The notes below the pieces were generated by a model. It was not told the origin of the DNA. It ran no database searches and worked only from the letters and a program-made list of their open reading frames with translations. The translations under genes were made by a program, and so were the position numbers. Positions 16,687 through 25,482 of a DNA stretch of 64,000 nt are shown in pieces. Origin of the DNA: an uncultured Eisenbergiella sp. (GTDB lineage Bacteria > Bacillota > Clostridia > Lachnospirales > Lachnospiraceae); contig CANRGX010000001.1 in NCBI GenBank assembly GCA_947630215.1, positions 1 through 64,000 on the forward strand. The letters are read 5' to 3'. The first letter of the stretch is position 1, and the number at the start of each line of letters is the position of its first letter.

Positions 16687-17737
16687 ATAGGGAAAGGATG
16701 GCGTCGGCGATCCGATCCGCCCCGGCGCCGTCTATGGCAAGGCGCATGCGGACGGAGCGTTCCCGGCGCGTGTCGGGGGACTGGGCCAGAAGGCGCAGCG
16801 CGTCTGCCGCGTCGTCAAAGAAGGACGGATTCTGCCGGATATCCCCGATCCACGGGATGAGCCCGGCCCGGTCAAAGGCCTTTACCCCCGGGATCTGATT
16901 GTCCGCGATGCTGCAGCTGACAGCCGGGACGCCGATGGCGCACAGCTCGTACAGCGTGGTGCCGCCCGCGCAGAAGGCCAGATCGCAGCTGCCCATCAGA
17001 TCCGCCATTTCGGTTACCTTTTCGTGCAGGATCACCCGATCCTCCTTTTTTGCCAGCGCACACAGCGCGTCCCGGCCGGCGTGCAGCGGCCCGGTCAGGA
17101 CGTGGAACCGGCAGTCTGCCCAGTCTGTCTGCGGCAGCAGGTGTTCCAGGATCCGCACGCAGACGCGGTACGGATCGGTTCCGCCGGTGGAAACAAACAG
17201 ATCCCTGACGCAGTCCCAGACATGATAGGACGAATGCCGGGAGAACTGTTCCCGCAGGGGGGTATAGGCGCTGCCGGCCAGCACCTGCGCGCCGTTTTGA
17301 TAAAAGTCTGTATTTACGGTCAGATCGTAGTTGATCACCAGATCCGCCGGCGGATCGAAGGCCTGCCTGTCGTCCAGAAAGGCGACCTTGCAGGCTTTTT
17401 TCATCTGCTCCAGATAGGCCGGCGTAACGAAATAGGAGTCCACCAAAAGACAGGAGATCCGGTGTTCCGAAAGAATTTTGGACAAAATGGGGATCTCCTG
17501 CTGCGGATCCCGGTAATCCGTCTGCATATGAATCAGGGGGAAGCTGCGCCCGGTCAGTTCCTCCGGCGTCATCATACCGCGCAGCAGACGGATGGAGGCT
17601 TCGTCGGAAACCACAAATACCGGCATGGCGCGGCGGCGCTTCAGCGCCCGGGCGATGGTAAGGCAGCGCATCAGATGGCCGGTGGCGATGGCAGCGTTGC
17701 CGTCGGTGCGGATATAGATCACTGGATGAGATCCCAT
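16685..17737 (-). CDS. pseG: UDP-2,4-diacetamido-2,4,6-trideoxy-beta-L-altropyranose hydrolase, PseG
   Basis: Removes UDP from the diacetamido sugar to give the substrate of PseI. The 350-residue GT-B-like protein has the GHLMRCL motif with the catalytic histidine (His21), IRTDGN at the start, and the UDP-binding region CAGGTTLYELCAIGVP (about residues 267-282). Length matches a stand-alone PseG without fused PseH. Its start lies 19 bp inside the end of pseI, so translation is coupled. Confidence 0.9.
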   Translation of the reverse strand: MGSHPVIYIRTDGNAAIATGHLMRCLTIARALKRRRAMPVFVVSDEASIRLLRGMMTPEELTGRSFPLIHMQTDYRDPQQEIPILSKILSEHRISCLLVDSYFVTPAYLEQMKKACKVAFLDDRQAFDPPADLVINYDLTVNTDFYQNGAQVLAGSAYTPLREQFSRHSSYHVWDCVRDLFVSTGGTDPYRVCVRILEHLLPQTDWADCRFHVLTGPLHAGRDALCALAKKEDRVILHEKVTEMADLMGSCDLAFCAGGTTLYELCAIGVPAVSCSIADNQIPGVKAFDRAGLIPWIGDIRQNPSFFDDAADALRLLAQSPDTRRERSVRMRLAIDGAGADRIADAILSL

Positions 17738-18771
17738 GACAGCGGTGTCCCCTTTCTGATGGCGCAGGCCGCCTTCTTTGTCAGGACCTGTTCATAACAG
17801 TCCGGCGCAAGTCCCATGCCGGGACGGATGGAGCGCACGTTCTGCGGGGTGAAGGCTTCGCCCGGGCGCATATCCTCCACCACGAAAAGGGAGCGCCGGT
17901 CGCGGCGTTCCGATTCCTGGATGGGAGTCAGCCGGTATTCGGAAGATCCCAGGGCCTTTTCCAGAATGCGGACGTTTTGAACCATTTCCTTAAATTCCGC
18001 CGGCTCCAGGGAAAAGGCGCAGTCCGGTCCCCCGTCCGCCCGGTTTAAGGTCAGATGCTTTTCGATCATAACCGCTCCCATGCAGACGGCCCCCAGGGCG
18101 GTGGCGATGCCCAGCGTGTGATCGGACAGCCCCGTCAGACAGTCGAATCCGGATGCCAGCGTAGGGATGACCCGGAGGTTCACATCCTCGTAAGGCGTGG
18201 GATAGCCGGACACGCATTTTAACAGGATCACGTCCTCGTTGCCTTCTTCCCGGCAGGCGGAGAGCGCCAGCCGGATGTCTTCCAGCCGGGCGATGCCCGT
18301 GGCGAAGATCATGGGCTTATGCAGGCGCGCCGCGCGGCGGATCAGCGGAATATCGTTGATCTCATAGGAGGCAATCTTAAAGGCGGGCATGTCCAGCTGT
18401 GCCATAAAATCCACGGCGGTGGGATCAAAGGGGGAGGAAAAACAGATCAGCCCCAGCTTCTTCGCTTCCTCCATCAGCTTGGGGTGCCATTCCCAGGGCG
18501 TATGCGCCTGCTCGTAGAGTTTATGATAGGTGAGACCGTCCCACAGCGTACCTCCGCCGATGCGAAACAGTTCGCTGTCTCCGTCAAAGGTGATGGTATC
18601 GGCGGTAAAGGTCTGCAGCTTCACCGCGTCCGCGCCCGCTTCCCTGGCCGCGTGGAGGATGCGCACGGCCCGGTCGTAGTCCTGCAGATGATTGGCGGAC
18701 ATTTCCGCCACGATGAAAACGGGAGCGTCAGCGGCAATGCGCCTGCCGCCCAGCATAATTTCACGGTTCAT
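17719..18771 (-). CDS. pseI: Pseudaminic acid synthase, PseI
   Basis: Condenses the 6-deoxy-AltdiNAc sugar with phosphoenolpyruvate to pseudaminic acid. The NeuB-type TIM barrel contains FIVAEMSANHLQDYDRA, KLQTFTADTITFDG, AHTPWEWH and FSSPFDPTAVDF, and ends with an SAF (antifreeze-like) domain (about 285-350). The EAHTPWEWH-like and VRSIRPGMGL segments are of the PseI subgroup rather than NeuB or LegI. It sits 3 bp downstream of pseF in the same minus-strand operon. Confidence 0.92.
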   Translation of the reverse strand: MNREIMLGGRRIAADAPVFIVAEMSANHLQDYDRAVRILHAAREAGADAVKLQTFTADTITFDGDSELFRIGGGTLWDGLTYHKLYEQAHTPWEWHPKLMEEAKKLGLICFSSPFDPTAVDFMAQLDMPAFKIASYEINDIPLIRRAARLHKPMIFATGIARLEDIRLALSACREEGNEDVILLKCVSGYPTPYEDVNLRVIPTLASGFDCLTGLSDHTLGIATALGAVCMGAVMIEKHLTLNRADGGPDCAFSLEPAEFKEMVQNVRILEKALGSSEYRLTPIQESERRDRRSLFVVEDMRPGEAFTPQNVRSIRPGMGLAPDCYEQVLTKKAACAIRKGTPLSWDLIQ

Positions 18772-18774
18772 AGA

Positions 18775-19479
18775 TCAGTCCTCCTTCGGGCGGCGGTGTT
18801 TCACCATTTCCCGATATTTGGCTTCCGCAAGGGCCCAGTCCTCCAGGGTGTCGATGTCCTGCACCTCCGTTTCCGGCAGAAACAGCGGAACCATATTCCG
18901 GGTGTCCGTGGTGCCTTCCCGGAGAAAAGCCCGGGTGCGGCAGGCGTAGAACTGGCCGCAGTCGTGGTAGAGCTTTTCCAGATCCTGGCTGCGGGCCGTG
19001 GCGTATTCGGGCCAGCGGTAGCAAAGACGCCCCTGTTCGTCCAGACGAAGCCCCCGCCATACGGGATAGGAGAAGGCGACTACCGGCATGACGGAGTCGG
19101 CTTCCCGGAGCATTTCCATGGCGGTTTGCAGCTTCTGGGCCGTGACGAAGGGGGCCGTGGGATAAATACAGCAAAAGGCATCGAAGGTCTTTCCCCGGGC
19201 GGCGTAAGCGTCCAGCACCTCCCGGATCACGTCGTCCGTGGAGGCGTAGTCGCCGGCCGTTTCCCTGCTGCGCAAAAACGGCACCTGTGCGCCGGCATTC
19301 TGTGCAATCTGCGCAATTTCGGGATCTTCCGTGGAAACCATGACTTCGTCAAAGAGTCCGGAGGAAAGGGCGGCTTCGATAGAGTATAGAAGAATGGGCC
19401 GTCCGGCGAACGGACGGATATTTTTGCGGGGAATGCGTTTGCTTCCGCCGCGGGCGGTAATGATGGCCAGCGCTGACAT
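18775..19479 (-). CDS. pseF: Pseudaminic acid cytidylyltransferase, PseF
   Basis: Activates pseudaminic acid with CTP. The 234-residue protein starts with AIITARGGSKRIPRKNIRPF, the CMP-sugar synthetase nucleotide loop, and has a product-binding segment STEDPEIAQIA and SRETAGDYASTDDV. AGGAGGTG precedes the ATG. It is the first gene of the minus-strand operon pseF-pseI-pseG. Subgroup (Pse rather than Neu or Leg) is taken from its neighbours and length. Confidence 0.88.
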   Translation of the reverse strand: MSALAIITARGGSKRIPRKNIRPFAGRPILLYSIEAALSSGLFDEVMVSTEDPEIAQIAQNAGAQVPFLRSRETAGDYASTDDVIREVLDAYAARGKTFDAFCCIYPTAPFVTAQKLQTAMEMLREADSVMPVVAFSYPVWRGLRLDEQGRLCYRWPEYATARSQDLEKLYHDCGQFYACRTRAFLREGTTDTRNMVPLFLPETEVQDIDTLEDWALAEAKYREMVKHRRPKED

Positions 19480-19523
19480 GAAAACACCTCCTGTGCGTGG
19501 TGGGATCCTTCTGCGATTACTGT

Positions 19524-19551
19524 ATCATAAATCGGCGCGGTTTGCCAACAA
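19524..19551 (-). promoter_or_regulatory. Possible promoter of pseF-pseI-pseG
   Basis: On the minus strand TTGTTG (19546-19551), 16 bp, TATGAT (19524-19529). This places the start about 35-40 nt before the pseF ATG and its AGGAGGTG site. The -35 is weak. Confidence 0.45.
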
Positions 19552-19651
19552 AATCCGGCGGGACGGGCCATTTTCAAAGATTTTATATTGTGCGCCCGGC
19601 CCGTTATGGGGTATACTGGACATGATCCTGTGGAAAACGGGGTGGGAATGT

Positions 19652-19680
19652 TTGTAATTCCTGCCGTTTCGTGGTATGAT
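19652..19680 (+). promoter_or_regulatory. Promoter of the GT52-like gene and flippase operon
   Basis: TTGTAA (19652-19657), 17-bp spacer, TATGAT (19675-19680). A second candidate lies just upstream: TTGTGC (19588-19593), 18 bp, TATACT (19612-19617). The divergent region 19480-19732 holds nothing else that I can recognise. Confidence 0.6.
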
Positions 19681-19732
19681 TAAAAGAAGCGTCATTGCCG
19701 GTCGGGGAGGCGGGACGGCAGGGAGAGGGAAA

Positions 19733-20809
19733 ATGCGGGAGCGGATTTACGTCTGTCATACTTACTATCATGTATATGTGACCTGCCTGAAGGAACTGGC
19801 GCTGCCCGAGACTATGCGCGGACAGGCCACGCTGGTTTTGAGCACCCTGTCCAACGACTTTGGCGATCTGCAAGAACGGGCCCAAAAGAGCGGTCTGTTC
19901 GAGCAGGTTTTGATGTTTGAAGAAAAGAAGGCAGAGTTTTTCCCGCAGTTGGATCGGTACCGGAAGGATTATGGCAGCCTGGTGCGCAATCTGTTTTCCC
20001 GCATGATCTTTACCAAACGGCTGGGAAAGCTGCAGCAGCCCTACGTGCCGGTGGATTTTGGGGCCTACGGGGACGTTTACGTGTTCTGCGATTCCGATCC
20101 CATAGGCTATTATTTAAATTATAAGAGAATCAAATACCATGCGCTGGAGGATGGGCTGGACTGTATCCTCTATTACGATACGGCCCGGTACGATAACCGG
20201 GGACATTTTAAGCTCAAGGCCCTGCTGGCCTCCTGGAACCTGATATTCATTCAGAACGGCTACAGCAAATACTGCGTCGATATGGAAGTGAACAACCGCT
20301 CTGTTTTGAAGTACCCCTGCAGGAAGTATATCGAGCAGCCGCGGGAAGCGCTGGCCAAACGGCTGAGCCGTGCGGATAAGGAGATCCTCACCCGGATTTT
20401 TTTAAAGGACAGGGACAGGCTGCTGGAACAGCTAAGGTGCGGCGCGCATCATGAGAACCGCGTGCTGATTTTGTCCGAGCCGCTCTGTGATCTGACGGTG
20501 CGCAGGCAGATTTTTTCGGATATCATTGCAGCCTACGGACAGGGCGCGCAGGTGCTGATCAAGCCGCACCCCAGGGATGTGCTGGATTACCGGAAGGAAT
20601 TTCCGGAATATATTGTGCTGGACAGTATGTTTCCCATGGAGATCCTGAATTTTGTGGAGGGACTGACGTTTGAGAAGGTCATTTCGGTCTATACGGTGAC
20701 CGACGCCATCCATTTTGCCAAGGAGAAAGTTTTCCTGGGGGACGATTTCATGGATCGCTACGAAAAACCGGAGGCACACCGGTTCAATGAGATGATAGAG
20801 TCCCAGTGA
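19733..20809 (+). CDS. Glycosyltransferase family 52-like, probable pseudaminyl/sialyltransferase
   Basis: A 358-residue protein resembling GT52 (lipooligosaccharide sialyltransferase type). It starts with YVCHTYYHVYVTCLKEL, has a YHALEDGLD segment (about 140) and the KPHPRD motif (about 280) that binds the CMP-sugar in this GT-B group. Position next to a CMP-pseudaminic acid operon, transcribed divergently from it, makes a pseudaminic acid donor likely. ATG 19733 is taken because GGGAGAGGG precedes it; the frame is open 19 codons further upstream, but that part overlaps the promoter. Confidence 0.75.
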   Translation: MRERIYVCHTYYHVYVTCLKELALPETMRGQATLVLSTLSNDFGDLQERAQKSGLFEQVLMFEEKKAEFFPQLDRYRKDYGSLVRNLFSRMIFTKRLGKLQQPYVPVDFGAYGDVYVFCDSDPIGYYLNYKRIKYHALEDGLDCILYYDTARYDNRGHFKLKALLASWNLIFIQNGYSKYCVDMEVNNRSVLKYPCRKYIEQPREALAKRLSRADKEILTRIFLKDRDRLLEQLRCGAHHENRVLILSEPLCDLTVRRQIFSDIIAAYGQGAQVLIKPHPRDVLDYRKEFPEYIVLDSMFPMEILNFVEGLTFEKVISVYTVTDAIHFAKEKVFLGDDFMDRYEKPEAHRFNEMIESQ

Positions 20810-20816
20810 GGTTACG

Positions 20817-22568
20817 ATGAAAAAAATCTGGAAAAAAATGATGGTTCTCATGAACCGGAAGCAGAAATGGAAAATGGTGCAGATTCTGATCCTGATGGTC
20901 ATTGGCGCCATTTTGGAGACGGCCAGTATCGGACTGGTGGTGCCGGCCATCCAGATGATCATGAAGCCCTCCAGCGTAGAGGGGGACGGGATCGTGGCCC
21001 GGGCCTACCGGCTGACCGGTCTTTCCAATCCCACCTATTTTACGGTGCTGATTTTGGCGCTGATCATTTTGGGGTTTGTGTTAAAAAACGTCTTTCTGTA
21101 CTTTCAGAACGTGGTCATGCTGCGGTTTGTCTATACCAACCAGTTTGAGACGTCCCAGCGCATGATGATCAATTTCATGAAGCGGCCCTACGAGTACTAT
21201 CTGAACGCGGATACCTCCGTGATCCAGCGGGTGATCACCTCCGATGTAAACAATATGTTCGGACTGGTGCTGGCCTGCCTGCAGCTTTTGAGCGAGGGCA
21301 TCATCTTTGTGCTGCTCTCGGTGACCCTGACCACCATCGCGCCCAGGATGATTCTGACGGTGGCGTCTTTGCTCATCGTGACGCTTCTGATTATCAAATT
21401 CATTCTCAAGCCCATCATGCGGCAGGCGGGCGTGGAGAATCAGGATTATTACAGCGGCCTGTATAAGTGGATCGAAGAAGCGGTCATGGGGATCAAAGAG
21501 ATCAAGATCGCCAATAAGGAAAACTATTTCATCGTGGAGTACGGAAAATGCGGCAAAGGGTATGTCAGTGCCGTGCAGCGCTATAATCTTTTCAATTCCA
21601 CGCCGCGCCTGCTCATCGAGACGGTGTGTATGGCGGGCTTGATCCTGTATCTGATGATCATGTTTCTGACCGGGCAGAACGTCACCGACATGGTGGCGCA
21701 GATCGGCGCGTTCGGCGTGGCGGCCATGCGGCTTTTGCCTTCCGCCAACCGGATCAACAACCATCTGACCTCCATCTCCTATTTTGAACCGTTCTTCATG
21801 GGGGTTTCCGACAATCTGCAGGAGGAAATCCACGACGAGAACATGGTCTATGACGAAGCGTTTTATCAACAGAAAAAGCAGGTGGAGCAGCTTCCGGTCA
21901 AAGAAAAAATCGTGCTGGACGACATCGTTTACAAATATCCTCATACGGACACGCTGATTTTCAATCACGCCCATATGGAAATCCCGGTGGGGACTTCCGT
22001 GGGCATCGTGGGGACCTCCGGGGCGGGCAAGACTACGATTGTGGATATCCTGCTGGGCCTTTTGCAGATTCAGGAGGGGCATATTCTGGCGGACGGCGTG
22101 GAGGTGCGGGATCACTATGAGTCCTGGCTGAAAAACATCGGCTATATCCCCCAGTCCATCTTTATGGTGGACGCTTCCATTCGCAAAAACGTGGCCTTCG
22201 GCTATGCGGACGAGGATATCGACGACGCGAAGGTATGGGAGGCGCTGCGCAAGGCGCGGCTGGACGATTTTGTGCGTTCCCTTCCGGAGGGGCTGGATAC
22301 CGGAATCGGCGAACGGGGGATCCGCATTTCCGGCGGCCAGCGGCAGCGCATCGGCATTGCCAGGGCGCTGTTTGAGGATCCGGAGGTGCTGGTGCTGGAT
22401 GAGGCCACCAGCGCGCTGGACAATGAGACGGAGGCCGCCATCATGGAGTCCGTCAACAGTCTGCACGGGCATAAGACCCTGGTGATCATCGCGCACCGGC
22501 TGCAGACCATTGAGAAATGCGATATGGTGTACCGGGTGGAGCACGGACAGATCCTGCGGGAGCGCTGA
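20817..22568 (+). CDS. ABC exporter, PglK-like lipid-linked oligosaccharide flippase
   Basis: Fused permease and ATPase, 583 residues. Six membrane segments lie in the first 320 residues. The nucleotide-binding domain has Walker A GTSGAGKTT (about 402-410), signature RISGGQRQRIGIARALF (about 503) and Walker B VLVLDEATSALD (about 527). The HLA-type switch histidine is in IIAHRL. The IGAILETASIGLVVPAIQ start and the layout match PglK/WlaB flippases, which move complete lipid-linked glycans across the membrane. It begins 7 bp after the GT52-like gene. No Wzx flippase is seen in the window, so this may be the export route. Confidence 0.85.
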   Translation: MKKIWKKMMVLMNRKQKWKMVQILILMVIGAILETASIGLVVPAIQMIMKPSSVEGDGIVARAYRLTGLSNPTYFTVLILALIILGFVLKNVFLYFQNVVMLRFVYTNQFETSQRMMINFMKRPYEYYLNADTSVIQRVITSDVNNMFGLVLACLQLLSEGIIFVLLSVTLTTIAPRMILTVASLLIVTLLIIKFILKPIMRQAGVENQDYYSGLYKWIEEAVMGIKEIKIANKENYFIVEYGKCGKGYVSAVQRYNLFNSTPRLLIETVCMAGLILYLMIMFLTGQNVTDMVAQIGAFGVAAMRLLPSANRINNHLTSISYFEPFFMGVSDNLQEEIHDENMVYDEAFYQQKKQVEQLPVKEKIVLDDIVYKYPHTDTLIFNHAHMEIPVGTSVGIVGTSGAGKTTIVDILLGLLQIQEGHILADGVEVRDHYESWLKNIGYIPQSIFMVDASIRKNVAFGYADEDIDDAKVWEALRKARLDDFVRSLPEGLDTGIGERGIRISGGQRQRIGIARALFEDPEVLVLDEATSALDNETEAAIMESVNSLHGHKTLVIIAHRLQTIEKCDMVYRVEHGQILRER

Positions 22569-22593
22569 CAGTAAGGACGAAAGGAGGGAACGC

Positions 22594-23700
22594 ATGAAAA
22601 AGCGACAGGCCAATTTTGAACTGCTGCGGATCGCCGCCATGTATATGGTGGTGGTGATGCACTATCTGAATGACCATGTGGGTTCCCTGTTTTTCGATCT
22701 GGGCATCAACAGTCTGAGCGTCACGGCGGTGGTGCTGGACAGTGTCTGCATCGTGGCCGTGGACGCCTTTGTATTGCTTGGCGGTTACTTTCTCAGCGTG
22801 CAGCCCTTTTCTTTGCGCCGGCTGATCCGGCTGCTTTTCCAGGTGCTTTTCTATACGCTGTCCATCCCTCTGGTGCTGGCGCTGTTTGGCGTCCTGCCCT
22901 TTTCGGAGGTGTGGAATGTGTACCATATCTGGAACAGTCTGTTCCCCGTCCAGTCGGGGCACTACTGGTTTATCAGCTCTTATGTGGCGATGCTTTTGCT
23001 TTCGCCGTTTTTGAATGCCGCGCTGGAAAAGATGGACAAAAGGCAGATGCAGATCGGTCTTTTGCTGCTGCTTTTGCTGTTCTGCATCGGGAAGTCCTTC
23101 AGCCCGCTGCAGTTTGCCACGGATCGCTACGGCTACGATCTGGGATGGTTTCTGGTGCTGTACCTGACCGGCGGTTATCTGCGCCGGTTCGGGATTCCCT
23201 TTTTCAAATCCTCTGCCAGAGGCTTTGGGGTGTATCTGGCGTCCGCAGGGCTGATCGCGGTTCTGGAGCTTTCGCTGATTTGGCTGGGGGGGCGCTTTTC
23301 CTGGCTGCGCTATTATACAAGCGTGCCTTTCCATTGTAATTTCCTGCTCTGCTTTACGGGGGCGCTGGGGCTGTTTTACGGATTTGCCCGTCTGCCGCTT
23401 CAGGAGGGAAGGCTTTCGGATTTTGTCCGTTTTGTGAGCCCGGCGGCGCTGGGGGTATATCTGATCCACGGGCAGAGCGACATTGCGCCGCGTTGGTGCA
23501 GCTGGATCGACGCGCTGACGGCCCCGGTGGGGCTGGACAGCAAAGCGGTATCCGCGGCGGCGGAGGGGCCGGGAAAGGCACTGTGGTTTCTGGCCGTGCT
23601 GTTTGTGCAGGTCACGATTGTGTTTGTGCTGTGCGCTGCGCTGGATAAGCTGCGGGGGGCGCTGTTTGCCTGGGCAGAGCGCAAACTGGCGAAGAAATAA
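22594..23700 (+). CDS. Acyltransferase family 3 membrane protein
   Basis: Polytopic membrane O-acyltransferase-type protein, 368 residues with about ten membrane helices. The N-terminus NFELLRIAAMYMVVVMHY has the arginine and histidine of the AT3 family, and HYWFISSYVAMLLLSP follows at about residue 125. Members transfer acetyl or other acyl groups to sugars; some in glycan clusters are WzyE- or EpsG-like instead. AAGGAGGG precedes ATG 22594, 25 bp after the flippase. Confidence 0.85.
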   Translation: MKKRQANFELLRIAAMYMVVVMHYLNDHVGSLFFDLGINSLSVTAVVLDSVCIVAVDAFVLLGGYFLSVQPFSLRRLIRLLFQVLFYTLSIPLVLALFGVLPFSEVWNVYHIWNSLFPVQSGHYWFISSYVAMLLLSPFLNAALEKMDKRQMQIGLLLLLLLFCIGKSFSPLQFATDRYGYDLGWFLVLYLTGGYLRRFGIPFFKSSARGFGVYLASAGLIAVLELSLIWLGGRFSWLRYYTSVPFHCNFLLCFTGALGLFYGFARLPLQEGRLSDFVRFVSPAALGVYLIHGQSDIAPRWCSWIDALTAPVGLDSKAVSAAAEGPGKALWFLAVLFVQVTIVFVLCAALDKLRGALFAWAERKLAKK

Positions 23701-23733
23701 GGCGTTGGAATCCAAAAGGAGGGGAGGCAGGCT

Positions 23734-25482
23734 ATGAGCGCAAAAATCAGACGGCGGATATCCGGCTATGTGTTCCCGGCGCTGTTGTTTTTGTATCCGT
23801 TTTTGAAGATCGGCCAGGGCATCGATCTGACGGATTCCTGCTACGGCCTGGTGAACTTCCGGTTTTTCCCCCATGCGGGGCAGGAATGGACGGTGGCCAC
23901 CTATCTGGCCAATGTGCTGGGCGCATTTCTGATGCGGCTGCCCTTCGGGGATACGCTGATCGGAATCCGGTTTTACACGGGGCTTTTGGTGAGCGCCATG
24001 GCGCTGCTTTCCTATTTTTTCCTGAAGGGGAAGATGCCGGCGTGGCTGGCCTTTCTGGGCGAGGTGACGGCTGTCAGTCTCTGCTGGATTCCCTATACGA
24101 GCCTGTATAATTATCTGACCTTCGCGCTGTTTCTGGCGGGCTGTGTCTGTCTCTACCGGGGACTGATCTGGCAGAAGCGAAGCTGGATGGCGCTGGCGGG
24201 GGTCTGTCTGGGGGCGAATGTGCTGACCCGGCTGCCCAACGTTCTGGAGTGTCTGCTGATCGGGACGGTGTTTTATTACGATCTTCTAAAGAAAAAGGCG
24301 ACGGGGGAGATCTGGAAGGATACATGGGCCTGCGTGGCGGGCTTCCTGGCCGCGTTTCTGGCCGGGTTTGCCGCGATCAGCCTGCAGTTTGGGCCGGACG
24401 CTTACGGAAAGATGCTGGCGGGGCTGTCCGGCTACAGCGCGACGGACGCCACCTATTCTCCCTTCGCCATGTTTGCGTCCGTACTGGGGGAGTATGTGCG
24501 GGCCCTGAAATGGGTGCTTTTGCTGGCGGCGGCCGCGTCGATGGGCTGCGTCCTGTTTTTTATCTGTCCCGGACGGTGGGAGCGGGCGAAGGCCGCGCTC
24601 TATCTGTGTATGCTGCCGGTGCTGCTGCGTCTGCTGTACGGGCGCGGGATGTTCGATTTTCAGTATGCTTTTTACTGGTGCGTGTTTGAATGGTGCATGG
24701 TGTTCCTCTATGCGGCCGTCGGCCTGTGCGTCTGGGCGCTTCTGGATACGCGGTTTTTCCGGCGGGATAAGCTGCTGGCGCTGTTTGTGCTGCTGATCAT
24801 CGGGATCACGCCCCTTGGCAGCAACAATGAAACCTATCCGAATCTGAACAATCTGTTTCTGGTCGCCCCGGTGACCTTCTGGCTGGGATACCGGTGGTAT
24901 TTGCTGATGCGGACAAAAAAAATACTGTTTCCCGTCCGCGCCATGCTGATCGCAGCGGCGGCCTTTTTCCTGTTCCAGAGCCTGGGGTTTGGCGTGCGGG
25001 CGTCGTTCCGGGACAGCATAGAAGGCCAGCCCAGGGACAGCAGGGTGACGGGGAACGCAAAGCTGGCCGGGATTTACACCAACCAGGAAAGCGCGGCAGC
25101 GCTGCAGGATGTGGTGGATTTTATGGAAGAAAACAGACTGACAGGCGCCTACGGACAGCGGACGATTCTGACCTTCGGGGATGTGCCGGGGTTTGGCTGG
25201 CTGTTTGATCTGCCGTCCTTTTTGTCCCATGACTGGCCGGACATGGACACCTATCCCGTGCAGAAGATGCAGGAGGAACTGGCGGCGGCGCGCTTCCGGG
25301 ATTCCGGCCTGCCGGTTCTTTTGACCCACGCGGCCGGGGTGGATTTGGAGACAGGGCAGGAGGCCCAAAAATGGGAGCTTCTGCAGGATTTCATACAGGA
25401 ATGGGACTACGTGCTGCGGCTGGATAACGGAACCTATCAGATTTATACGGCCGGGATAGAAGAAAGAGAGGCTATGCCATGA
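23734..25482 (+). CDS. GT-C-like integral membrane protein
   Basis: A 582-residue membrane protein with about eleven helices in residues 10-425 and a soluble C-terminal domain (about 430-582). The first extracellular loop carries acidic residues (GQGIDLTDSCY, about residues 28-38), the place of the catalytic Asp in lipid-phosphate-sugar-dependent GT-C transferases. No exact family is recognised. The stop overlaps the wecE start by 4 bp. It may transfer a sugar from a polyprenyl carrier outside the cell, or polymerise. Confidence 0.6.
   Translation: MSAKIRRRISGYVFPALLFLYPFLKIGQGIDLTDSCYGLVNFRFFPHAGQEWTVATYLANVLGAFLMRLPFGDTLIGIRFYTGLLVSAMALLSYFFLKGKMPAWLAFLGEVTAVSLCWIPYTSLYNYLTFALFLAGCVCLYRGLIWQKRSWMALAGVCLGANVLTRLPNVLECLLIGTVFYYDLLKKKATGEIWKDTWACVAGFLAAFLAGFAAISLQFGPDAYGKMLAGLSGYSATDATYSPFAMFASVLGEYVRALKWVLLLAAAASMGCVLFFICPGRWERAKAALYLCMLPVLLRLLYGRGMFDFQYAFYWCVFEWCMVFLYAAVGLCVWALLDTRFFRRDKLLALFVLLIIGITPLGSNNETYPNLNNLFLVAPVTFWLGYRWYLLMRTKKILFPVRAMLIAAAAFFLFQSLGFGVRASFRDSIEGQPRDSRVTGNAKLAGIYTNQESAAALQDVVDFMEENRLTGAYGQRTILTFGDVPGFGWLFDLPSFLSHDWPDMDTYPVQKMQEELAAARFRDSGLPVLLTHAAGVDLETGQEAQKWELLQDFIQEWDYVLRLDNGTYQIYTAGIEEREAMP

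Noticed and set aside
21081-22640. Minus-strand open frame of 519 codons opposite the ABC exporter
   Set aside because: Antisense shadow; the plus strand holds intact Walker and signature motifs.
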